DNA of 64,000 nucleotides, taken from the NCBI GenBank assembly GCA_016709765.1, contig JADJMD010000008.1:434001-498000 (forward strand), given 5' to 3'. Under the pieces are notes generated by a model. That model saw only the letters and a list, made by a program, of their open reading frames with translations, did not search any database and was not told the DNA's origin. Positions 47,380 through 55,458 of the stretch are shown here, one piece after another. The position numbers were made by a program, and so were the translations under genes. Numbering within the stretch: the stretch's first letter is position 1; every line of letters starts with the position of its first letter. This DNA comes from Ignavibacteriales bacterium (GTDB lineage Bacteria; Bacteroidota; Ignavibacteria; Ignavibacteriales; Ignavibacteriaceae).

Positions 47380-49023
47380 TTAATTGCTAAAACATCCAAA
47401 AACAAAAAGCGCTGTGGCGTTGCCAATAATTGTTGGTTCGTTAGTTATGTAATCAAATCTGTCATCATAATATTTAACTGAATCGGAATTAAACTGGTTG
47501 TAAGTAAAATTTGATCTTTTAATTTTATATTTTTCCAAAAGTTTTAAAGGTGCAGGACCTTCCGAAAGAGCACCGGGTAAATAACCACTGTTAAAAAATG
47601 CAATTTGTGAATGCAGATTCTGTGGAAAAACTTTTCCAATATTGTAAATAAAACTTATACCCCAGGGGTTTCTTCCCAAAATATAATCTCGTTGAAAAAT
47701 ACCAAGCGAATCAAATTCAGTTGAACCGGTTAATTTTTTGTAGAGGATGGATTGCAAATTTACTCCAAGAAAAGTATTTGTTGTTCCCCAAGAATAAGCT
47801 AATCCTTCACGAAGAAGTGAGCTATCACTATTTTGTTTAAAGTATTTAAGATTTTGATAAATATATTTTCCAAAACTCGAATTGTGGAAAGCAATTTTAT
47901 AATGCGCTAAAGAATTAATATCACCGACACTCCACCAATAATCTGATCCGGCTTTTCTTCCATAATTTATTGCTTCATCAAGATACTTCTGATTTGCACT
48001 ACTATTAAAAAGCTCTATCGCAGCAAGTGCAAGTTTTCCAGAAAATTCTTTTTCGAGATAATGATTTGAAAAGGCTGAGTCAATATCCTGCACATTATTT
48101 CTAAGTGAGTAAAATCTTTCAGCGGTTGTAAGGCAATTATCTGCAAATTCATTTTCATAAAATTTCTGTTTCCAAATTCTGGATGCTAAAGCGAGAGTGG
48201 CAGCATAAATTCCAATTGTATTTTTCCCAATGCTCACAAATGCCGAACGTTCAAATTGCAAACTATCATTTTCGGGTAATCTCCAGCCGATATTATGATC
48301 AGTTTCATTTTGCACTTGTGAAACTAATGTATGATTATCAACATTGCACCTCAGTAGCCAATCAAGCCCAACTTTTGCTTCTTCCAAAATATCGGAGACA
48401 TTATTAGTATCCAAATCATATCCAAATTTTTGCGGATCAAATTCATAACTAAAAAGTAATAGGTAAGTTGTTAATGCCGTTGTTTTTAAAAACTTTACAT
48501 AATCGCCTGCATCATGCCAGCCGCCCGTTAAATCACGTGCAGTTGAATCTTTATAACCTATAATTTTTGCAGCATCCGAAAGATGACATGGTTGGTGCAG
48601 TATTGGATTTGTTGGCCCACAGCGTTGTGCTTTGAAGAATAGACTCAGTGAATCTCTTACATCATTAAATATTGAATTATCAATCTGGAAAGCATAAGAT
48701 TCCAAATCCAACAATTTAATTTTGTAGTTCCCTTTTGTTTGTAGGTTTGAAAAATCAATTTCATAACAAAAATTAAAATTTCCATAAACTGAAGGCTTAT
48801 CTTTTATGCTTCCTTCAAATTTAATTTCACTGGATTTATTTTCAACAACAAAAAATTGTTTACCATCCAAATTAATTTTTGAAAGTACAATAGCGGTTTT
48901 TATATCTTCAGGTAAAAATCCGACTTGATTTGTTCGGATAAAAATTGAATCGGTAAGAGAAGTTTGGCAGTTAACAAACAAAATTTGTAAAAGTATTAAG
49001 AAGATTAAAAAACTTAGTTTCAC
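47380..49023 (-). CDS. Glycoside hydrolase family 9 (endoglucanase-like), with N-terminal Ig domain
   Basis: 547 residues: signal peptide ending near VNCQ (Cys19; a weak lipobox), a CelD_N-type Ig-like domain at about 25-110 (IRTNQVGFLPED), then the (alpha/alpha)6 catalytic domain. Motifs are GGWHDAGDYVKF with Asp171 and Asp174, the HxxxW-like DYILGRNPWG with nearby NLHSQ, and the C-terminal DYITNEPTI with Glu529 as general acid. All GH9 catalytic positions are present. GH9 enzymes cut beta-1,4 glucans, though some act on other beta-glycans such as chitosan oligomers. It lies 185 bases upstream of the KaiC-like gene on the same strand and could trim the exported polymer, as BcsZ does in cellulose systems (inference). 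Confidence 0.88.
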   Translation of the reverse strand: MKLSFLIFLILLQILFVNCQTSLTDSIFIRTNQVGFLPEDIKTAIVLSKINLDGKQFFVVENKSSEIKFEGSIKDKPSVYGNFNFCYEIDFSNLQTKGNYKIKLLDLESYAFQIDNSIFNDVRDSLSLFFKAQRCGPTNPILHQPCHLSDAAKIIGYKDSTARDLTGGWHDAGDYVKFLKTTALTTYLLLFSYEFDPQKFGYDLDTNNVSDILEEAKVGLDWLLRCNVDNHTLVSQVQNETDHNIGWRLPENDSLQFERSAFVSIGKNTIGIYAATLALASRIWKQKFYENEFADNCLTTAERFYSLRNNVQDIDSAFSNHYLEKEFSGKLALAAIELFNSSANQKYLDEAINYGRKAGSDYWWSVGDINSLAHYKIAFHNSSFGKYIYQNLKYFKQNSDSSLLREGLAYSWGTTNTFLGVNLQSILYKKLTGSTEFDSLGIFQRDYILGRNPWGISFIYNIGKVFPQNLHSQIAFFNSGYLPGALSEGPAPLKLLEKYKIKRSNFTYNQFNSDSVKYYDDRFDYITNEPTIIGNATALFVFGCFSN

Positions 49024-49074
49024 AAATCTTTTTTTTATAATTATAATCTCCTTTTAACTGCCTTAAAAAATCTA

Positions 49075-49710
49075 TTAAACGTTTTGTTCTTCTTTTTTTA
49101 GATAATTAGTTTTAAAAATAAAATCCCATAATGGTGAGCTTACGCCATAACCTTTATCAGGATTTTGAAAATGATGTTTAATATGATGATTCTTTATGGC
49201 CAGCCAAAACTTGCTGCGCATATTAAAATGATGAACCGCGTAGTGAGTCATATCGTAGAATAAATAACCTATTAAAAATCCAGCAAAAAATGGATTTATA
49301 TAAATATTACCAATAAGAAATTTAAATAAAAAATAAAAAAATGCTGCAATTGGAATGCTAACCGATGGCGGCATAACTAATCTTTTAGAATCACTAGGAT
49401 AATCGTGATGAACACCGTGAAAAATAAAATGAATTCTTGCGCCAAGTTTGCTCTTCAACTCCCAATGGAATACAAATCTGTGAAGTAAATATTCTGTTAT
49501 TGTCCAGATGAATAGTCCAAAAATAACTACCCCGATTATTGAAAAAGTTGATAGTGAAAATTCAAAAATTGCAAGATATAACATATAAAGAATTATCGGT
49601 ATAAAAATTACAAGTGGGACTGTAAAATGCACCTTAGAAAGCGATTCTAAAAAATCATTTTTAAACATTCTAACAGTTTCATCTTTATTGGAAATAAATT
49701 TTTTTGCCAT
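49075..49710 (-). CDS. Fatty-acid hydroxylase / sterol desaturase family protein
   Basis: An integral membrane di-iron enzyme of the fatty acid 2-hydroxylase type. Histidine motifs are EYLLHRFVFH, HFIFHGVHHDYP, THYAVHH and NHHIKHHF, with hydrophobic segments between them, matching the FA2H arrangement. The chain of about 211 residues fits. I choose ATG at 49710 because AGGA lies 6-9 bases upstream; the next in-frame ATG upstream lacks a ribosome-binding site. It probably hydroxylates acyl chains of membrane lipids such as sphingolipids (family inference). The frame is intact. It lies upstream of the GH9 gene (about 50 bases) with divergent transcription to the transporter. Confidence 0.85.
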   Translation of the reverse strand: MAKKFISNKDETVRMFKNDFLESLSKVHFTVPLVIFIPIILYMLYLAIFEFSLSTFSIIGVVIFGLFIWTITEYLLHRFVFHWELKSKLGARIHFIFHGVHHDYPSDSKRLVMPPSVSIPIAAFFYFLFKFLIGNIYINPFFAGFLIGYLFYDMTHYAVHHFNMRSKFWLAIKNHHIKHHFQNPDKGYGVSSPLWDFIFKTNYLKKEEQNV

Positions 49711-49900
49711 TACAAATCCTACTAAAAAAATTAAGTACAAATTTAATAATTACAGACTAAAAATTAAAAATCGTTGCTTTCAAATATAGCCTTATTTCTC
49801 GGAGTAATTTTTAGAACATCTCAAATATTATCGTTTACATTTGATATTAATCACTAAAGTTTTCATATTCACAAATGATTTTCTGAAATTCCTTAACTCC

Positions 49901-49906
49901 AGGAGG
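49901..49906 (+). promoter_or_regulatory. Strong ribosome-binding site deciding the transporter start
   Basis: A full AGGAGG lies 4 bases before ATG 49911. A TTG directly upstream (49908) would leave only one base of spacing, so ATG 49911 is the likely start. Confidence 0.7.
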
Positions 49907-49910
49907 TTTG

Positions 49911-51470
49911 ATGACTCAGAACGGCGAACGCGAGCAATGGGGAACTAAATTAGGTTTGATCTTAGCCGTAGCCGGTAACGCGGTTGGATTAGGCAACTTT
50001 CTAAGATTTCCGGTTCAAGCTGCACAAAATGGCGGCGGTGCGTTTATGATTCCCTACTTTATATTTTTTATTTTACTCGGGATCCCGCTAATGTGGATCG
50101 AATGGGGTATCGGCAGACACGGCGGAAAATTTAGGCACGGCAGTGCACCTGGAATGTTTGATGTTCTCTGGAAAAACAAACTTGCAAAATATTTTGGAGC
50201 AGTCGGACTTTTTATCTCAATTACAATTCTCATTTACTATACTTACATAGAATCCTGGACTCTTGGGTTTAGTATATTTTCGGTTCTTGGATTATACTCA
50301 AACGAAACTAAGGAAACGATGACCGGTTTTCTTTCAAGTTATCAGGGAATTACAACTTCGCAGACGTTCAGTTCCATTTGGCCAGCATATACTTTGATGC
50401 TAATTACATTTGCAATAAACTTTGCTGTGCTCTATAAGGGAATATCAAAAGGGATTGAAAAATTGGCAAAGATAGCAATGCCCTTGCTTTTTATTTTTGC
50501 AATAATTTTAGCAATAAGGATTTTTACACTTGGGACTCCTGATCCTGCATTCCCGGAAAATTCTGTTGCAAACGGATTTGCTTTTATATGGAATCCTGAT
50601 TTTTCAGCTCTTGGTAATCCCAACATATGGTTAGCCGCTGCGGGGCAAATATTTTTTACTCTATCTGTTGGAATGGGAACGATTCACGCCTATGCAAGTT
50701 ATTTAAAACCAAATGATGATATTGTGCTTTCAGGACTTGCAACTGCATCCACAAATGAATTTGCAGAAGTGGTTCTTGGCGCATCAATTGCAATTCCTGT
50801 TGCAGTTGCTTTTTTTGGATTAGAGGCAACCAAAGAAATTGCTGCAGGTGGATCATTTAATCTTGGTTTTGTTTCAATGCCAATAATTTTTGGTAGCTCG
50901 CATTTTCCGATGGGTGAATTATTTGGATTTATGTGGTTCCTGTTACTTTTCTTCGCAGGAATAACTTCATCCGTAGCAATGGGTCAGCCCGTAGTTGCAT
51001 TTCTAGAAGATGAATTTGGAATGGATAGAAAAAAAGCTGTTACTGCTTTGGCAATTTCGGTTCTTATAGCGGTGCAATTTGTAATATTCTTTTTAAAGTT
51101 TGGATTTTTAGATGAGATGGATTACTGGGCTGGAACATTTGGTCTTGTTGTATTTGCTTTGATTGAAACTGTTTTATTTATGTGGGTTTTTGGTGCTGAT
51201 AAAGCCTGGAAAGAAATGAATCAAGGCGGCGATATACAAATTCCTTTTTTCTTCTATTATGTAATGAAATACATAACTCCTTTTATTCTTATGATTCTGA
51301 TGGGATGGTGGTTCATACAAAGTGCAATACCAACTTTATTATTACATAACGCTGCTCCGGAAAATGTACCGTTCATTTGGGGCGCAAGAATCTTAATGGT
51401 TGCCATTGCAGTAATTTTAATGTTATTGGTTAAGAAAGCCTGGGAAAATAATCATAGTGAGGTTAAGTAA
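49911..51470 (+). CDS. Sodium-dependent neurotransmitter-symporter (NSS/SNF) family transporter
   Basis: 519 residues with about 11-12 transmembrane helices. The first helix contains GNAVGLGNFLRFP, the NSS substrate/sodium-site signature, followed by GGGAFMIPYF and the later TLSVGMGTIHAYASYL. The family moves amino acids or related solutes with sodium. A 36-residue partner gene follows with a 1-base overlap, the arrangement known for bacterial methionine/alanine importers of MetP type. The frame is intact. Specificity cannot be read from sequence. Confidence 0.93.
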   Translation: MTQNGEREQWGTKLGLILAVAGNAVGLGNFLRFPVQAAQNGGGAFMIPYFIFFILLGIPLMWIEWGIGRHGGKFRHGSAPGMFDVLWKNKLAKYFGAVGLFISITILIYYTYIESWTLGFSIFSVLGLYSNETKETMTGFLSSYQGITTSQTFSSIWPAYTLMLITFAINFAVLYKGISKGIEKLAKIAMPLLFIFAIILAIRIFTLGTPDPAFPENSVANGFAFIWNPDFSALGNPNIWLAAAGQIFFTLSVGMGTIHAYASYLKPNDDIVLSGLATASTNEFAEVVLGASIAIPVAVAFFGLEATKEIAAGGSFNLGFVSMPIIFGSSHFPMGELFGFMWFLLLFFAGITSSVAMGQPVVAFLEDEFGMDRKKAVTALAISVLIAVQFVIFFLKFGFLDEMDYWAGTFGLVVFALIETVLFMWVFGADKAWKEMNQGGDIQIPFFFYYVMKYITPFILMILMGWWFIQSAIPTLLLHNAAPENVPFIWGARILMVAIAVILMLLVKKAWENNHSEVK

Positions 51471-51580
51471 TGGGAATTACAACAAACGGTATAATTTTTT
51501 TAGTATTAGCCTGGACAATAATAATTACCATGGTGGTTTTTTCATTTTATAAAGTTCTTAAGGGTGAAAAAAAGAATTAA
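51470..51580 (+). CDS. NSS transporter small subunit (MetS-like)
   Basis: 36 codons, MGITTNGIIFLVLAWTIII then a short charged tail (KVLKGEKKN). A single transmembrane helix with Trp in the middle and a basic cytosolic end is the pattern of the small subunit that accompanies NSS family transporters. The ATG overlaps the transporter stop (TAATG), so the two are translationally coupled. An intrinsic terminator follows the stop directly. Confidence 0.85.
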   Translation: MGITTNGIIFLVLAWTIIITMVVFSFYKVLKGEKKN

Positions 51581-51611
51581 AAAAACCCGATTCACAATTA
51601 AATCGGGTTTT
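51581..51611. terminator. Bidirectional intrinsic terminator
   Basis: AAAACCCGATT (51582-51592) pairs perfectly with AATCGGGTTTT (51601-51611) around an 8-base loop, with A/T runs on both sides. It ends the transporter operon (+) and the PPi-PFK transcript (-). Confidence 0.88.
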
Positions 51612-51634
51612 AATCACATAATTATTTAAATATA

Positions 51635-53002
51635 TTATCCATCTTCATACTCATCAGATCTTTCATTTTCTGCTTGCATTCTATGTGCAAGGTTGGACTC
51701 TGATGAGGCAATTGCGAACCTGCCTTCTTTAATAAATTGATACAATAAATCGTTTTCAATCAGATAACCAAATTCCTTTTTGAATGTATCGATTGACATT
51801 CCTGCAGTTGCCGCAAGCTTTGCAATTTCGTTCGGATCATCAAAATCAGCCTTGTTAAGTCTTAACATATATCTGCGTGCGATGTAAAAACTTTCAGATG
51901 CCGGATCAACCATTCTAATTTTAGTTTTTAAAGTTTGCGGATCGATAATGTCTTTAAAATACATCGGAACAAAATTTCCATTTTGAATTGAAACCATTGC
52001 TCCGCTTCCGCCATCAAGAATAAACTGTGCTGCAGAAAATCCTAAATCTCTAGTATATTCCATATCAAATGGAATAGGATCCGCGCAACGTAATTCGTAA
52101 CCAATATTTTTTGCAACCACAGTGGCTTTCAATCCAAATTCCTTAAGTCTATCCTGAACTTTGGATTTTAATATTTCTCCAAAATTTATTTCAGCAATTC
52201 TAATATTATCGTGCGCGTCTCTTTCCACTTCAACTAAAGATTCAAGATCAGCAGGATCTAAATGTTCAACCAATCCTTCAGCAATTATTGCAACACCATC
52301 CGGCTTACCATAACTCAATCTTTTTATAATTGCACCAACAAGAATATCTACAATATGACTGAACTTAATCTGCTTGTTTGCAAACTCTTCTGGAATAAGA
52401 GTAAGTGTTGCACCCGTTGCTTTCCCGATTCCGAGAGCAAGATGCCCTGCTTTTCTACCCATAGAAATTACAAAGTACCATCGTGAAGTTGTTTGTGCAT
52501 CAACCATAAGGTTTTTTACAACTTCAACACCAATGTGTCTTGCTGTCTGAAATCCAAATGTTGGAATACCGTGTGGAAGATCAAGATCGTTATCAATTGT
52601 TTTGGGAACGTGAACAACTTTAATTCTGCCGGAAGCCATTTCATTAACTTTTAATGCACTGAATGCAGTATCATCACCACCGATTGTGATTAGTTTATCA
52701 ACGTTTAATCTTAGTAAAGATGTAACAGCATTTTCTAAATGTTTTGGATCCTTGGTAGGATTTGACCTTGAAATACCGATGTACGATCCTCCTCTAAAAT
52801 GGATACGGCTTACGTTCTGAATGTTCAAATCTCTAACGTGTGTAATATCGCCCTGCATTATCCATTTAAACCCATCTTTAATTCCAATTACGTCAATACC
52901 TTCAACAGCTGCACGAATTGTTGCTGCGCCGATAACACTGTTTATTCCAGGTGCAGGGCCACCACCAACCAGTATTGCTAATTTTTTTGGTGCGATAGAC
53001 AT
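51635..53002 (-). CDS. 6-phosphofructokinase, PPi-type signature
   Basis: 455 residues, same fold as pfkA. The key motifs are GGGPAPGIN (13-21) and GGDDT (108-112), where the aspartate at the ATP-discriminating position marks PPi as phosphoryl donor, together with PKTIDND (133-139). PPi-dependent enzymes work reversibly, in both glycolysis and gluconeogenesis. The long C-terminal extension (about 100 residues beyond the ATP enzyme) is usual for the longer PPi-PFK groups. It starts 56 bases after the helicase stop. With the ATP-type enzyme at 3205-4305 this genome appears to have both. Confidence 0.88.
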   Translation of the reverse strand: MSIAPKKLAILVGGGPAPGINSVIGAATIRAAVEGIDVIGIKDGFKWIMQGDITHVRDLNIQNVSRIHFRGGSYIGISRSNPTKDPKHLENAVTSLLRLNVDKLITIGGDDTAFSALKVNEMASGRIKVVHVPKTIDNDLDLPHGIPTFGFQTARHIGVEVVKNLMVDAQTTSRWYFVISMGRKAGHLALGIGKATGATLTLIPEEFANKQIKFSHIVDILVGAIIKRLSYGKPDGVAIIAEGLVEHLDPADLESLVEVERDAHDNIRIAEINFGEILKSKVQDRLKEFGLKATVVAKNIGYELRCADPIPFDMEYTRDLGFSAAQFILDGGSGAMVSIQNGNFVPMYFKDIIDPQTLKTKIRMVDPASESFYIARRYMLRLNKADFDDPNEIAKLAATAGMSIDTFKKEFGYLIENDLLYQFIKEGRFAIASSESNLAHRMQAENERSDEYEDG

Positions 53003-53058
53003 TTTTTTTCAACTCCTAAATAAAACAATCTTTGCAATAAATATTAATTAATAAATGA

Positions 53059-55239
53059 CTATAATACTTTAAGCTTGGCAAATTTTAACATAAGCTGCTT
53101 AACATTATTTCCTTCAAAATGTACGGTTGCTTTTGTCATATCGCCGGTTCCAACGACATCAACAACTTTACCAAGACCAAACTTATCGTGCATAACGCGG
53201 CTGCCAATATTTAAAGCTTTTCCATCCTGATCAAAATTTTCATACTCAACTTTTTCAAAATACTCGTAATACATCTCTTTTTTTGTTTTACGATTTGCTT
53301 TTCTTCCGAGTCCGCCATTAGTTTCTTTATACGTTGTGGGATCAAGTTCATCAATAAATCTTGATCTGCTTTGATATGCCACTTCCCCAAATCTATATCT
53401 TGAGCGTGCGTGAGTAACATAAGCTTTTTTCTTAGCTCTTGTTAAGGCGACGTAAAACAATCTTCTTTCTTCATCAACAGATGCATCCGATAAGAACTTG
53501 CTTGCGATAGGAAAAATATCTTCTTCGCAACCGCTAACAAATACGATTGGCCATTCCAATCCTTTTGAAGCATGTACGGTTAAAAGAGTTACGCAATTTT
53601 TTTCTTCAGAATAGTTGTCGATATCTGCAATCAAAGAAACTTCCTCAAGATATTGCTCAAGTTTTGCATCCTGGTTTGCTTCAGAAAATTCGCTTAATGA
53701 TGCTAATAATTGGTTTATGTTTTCCATTCGCTGCATTGATTCTTGAGTGCCTTCTTCTTTGAACATTCTTATCAATCCAAGATCATCAACCATGGCACGA
53801 GTAAGTTCGCCAGCAGAAAGTTTATCCTTTAAAGAGCTATACTTATCAAGTAATGTTTTAAATCCTTTAACATTTTTTTGGATGCGTTCTTTAATATCAA
53901 TAACCTCAAAAACTCTTCCCATCGTCTGGAAAAGAGAGATTTCGTGTTTTCTTGCAAATGCTATCATCCTTGTTACAGTGGTGCTTCCAATTCCGCGTTG
54001 AGGAAAGTTCATTATTCGCAACAAACTTTCTTCATCATTCTGGTTTGATATTACTCTAAGATAAGCAACAACATCTTTAACTTCTTTTCTTTTATAAAAT
54101 TCTACTCCGCCAATAATTGTATAAGGAATTTTTTCTCTTCTAAAAATATCTTCCATTGCACGTGACTGCGAATTTGTGCGGTATAAAATTGCAAAATCGT
54201 TAAAGACTAATTTTTTCTTTGTCAGTTCGTGTTTTATATACTTGGAAATTTGTGAGGCTTCATCTTTTTCATCAGCACATTTAAGTAGAACAACTGGTTC
54301 GCCTTCTTCATTCTCAGTCCAAAGCGTTTTAGCAACCTGATCTTTATTATTTTTTATAACGGAATCAGCAGCTTTAAGAATAGTTTTTGTTGATCTATAA
54401 TTCTGCTCTAATTTAAATAGTTTGAACTTTGGAAAATCTTTTCCAAAATCTCTCATATTTCCTATGTTAGCACCGCGCCAGCTATAAATACTTTGGGCAT
54501 CATCACCCACAACAGAAATCAATCCGCTTCTAGAAACAAGTAATTTTAATAACTCATACTGAGCTTTATTCGTATCCTGAAACTCATCAACAAGTAAATA
54601 TTCAAATCTGGATTTATACTTTTGAAGGATGTGTTTCTTCTCGTTAAAAAGCTCAATCGGTTTAAGTAAGAGATCATCAAAATCCATTGCATTAAATTCA
54701 ATTAATCTTTTCTGATACTCTACATAAACATCAGCAATCTTTTCTTCAACAAAGGAACCAACATGTTTGCTTCTAAATTCTTTTGGAGTAATCATGTGAT
54801 TTTTAAGGAAACTTATTCGGTGCCGAACTGAATTGGTAGTAAGATTTTCAATATCAATATTCAAGTCGGTTAAAATATTAGAAACCAATGACGTTGAATC
54901 TATTGTATCATAGATTGAAAAATTACTTCTGTAATTAATATGTTTAGCTTCAGTACGAAGTATTTTGGCAAAGACGGAATGAAAAGTTCCCATCCACAAA
55001 TCATCAGCCTTTTTGCCAATAAGTTCTTTAATTCTCTCCTTCATTTCATTAGCGGCTTTATTTGTAAAAGTAAGCGCAAGAATTGACTCGGGAGTAAAAT
55101 TTTTCTTAAGCAAGTGAGCGATTTTATATGTAAGAACCTTGGTTTTGCCGGAACCAGCGCCGGCCACTATCATTTGAGCTCCATCCAGATACTCAACCGC
55201 CGCAAGTTGAGCAGGATTTAAATCCTTAAATTGTTGCAT
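53059..55239 (-). CDS. pcrA: UvrD/PcrA-family DNA helicase
   Basis: Superfamily 1A 3'-5' helicase for repair and removal of RecA filaments or stalled polymerases. Motifs: AGAGSGKT (I, Walker A), LTFTNKAANEMKER (Ia), LLVDEFQDTN (II), VVGDDAQSIYSWRGA (III), EQNYRSTKTIL (IV), TVHASKGLEWP (V) and YVALTRAKKKAYV (VI). The C-terminal KFGLGKVVDVVG...VHFEGN tail is the RNA-polymerase-binding domain seen in PcrA/UvrD. I choose ATG at 55239 (MQQFKDLNPAQLAAV) because AGAAAGAA lies before it and homology starts there; an ATG 33 bases upstream has no ribosome-binding site. 726 residues, frame intact. Confidence 0.93.
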   Translation of the reverse strand: MQQFKDLNPAQLAAVEYLDGAQMIVAGAGSGKTKVLTYKIAHLLKKNFTPESILALTFTNKAANEMKERIKELIGKKADDLWMGTFHSVFAKILRTEAKHINYRSNFSIYDTIDSTSLVSNILTDLNIDIENLTTNSVRHRISFLKNHMITPKEFRSKHVGSFVEEKIADVYVEYQKRLIEFNAMDFDDLLLKPIELFNEKKHILQKYKSRFEYLLVDEFQDTNKAQYELLKLLVSRSGLISVVGDDAQSIYSWRGANIGNMRDFGKDFPKFKLFKLEQNYRSTKTILKAADSVIKNNKDQVAKTLWTENEEGEPVVLLKCADEKDEASQISKYIKHELTKKKLVFNDFAILYRTNSQSRAMEDIFRREKIPYTIIGGVEFYKRKEVKDVVAYLRVISNQNDEESLLRIMNFPQRGIGSTTVTRMIAFARKHEISLFQTMGRVFEVIDIKERIQKNVKGFKTLLDKYSSLKDKLSAGELTRAMVDDLGLIRMFKEEGTQESMQRMENINQLLASLSEFSEANQDAKLEQYLEEVSLIADIDNYSEEKNCVTLLTVHASKGLEWPIVFVSGCEEDIFPIASKFLSDASVDEERRLFYVALTRAKKKAYVTHARSRYRFGEVAYQSRSRFIDELDPTTYKETNGGLGRKANRKTKKEMYYEYFEKVEYENFDQDGKALNIGSRVMHDKFGLGKVVDVVGTGDMTKATVHFEGNNVKQLMLKFAKLKVL

Positions 55240-55458
55240 AGTTCTTTCTAAATTTTGCAAAAACAGGTGCAAATATATAAAATTCGACCTCGAATGGAAA
55301 GTTGAGGTCAGGTAAATATTTCTTAAAATTTATCGATAATTATAAATAGTTAAATGAATAATAATTTTACAGCTATTTCTAATTGATTAAATGGCACATT
55401 TATGGATAATTTGTGACAATAAAAAATTCCTTTGAGCAATCAAATTGTTTGATTAATT

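Noticed and set aside
50656..50856. 66-codon minus frame opposite the NSS transporter
   Set aside because: The plus-strand transporter is well supported and continuous there; the minus frame is low-complexity Gln/Leu text.
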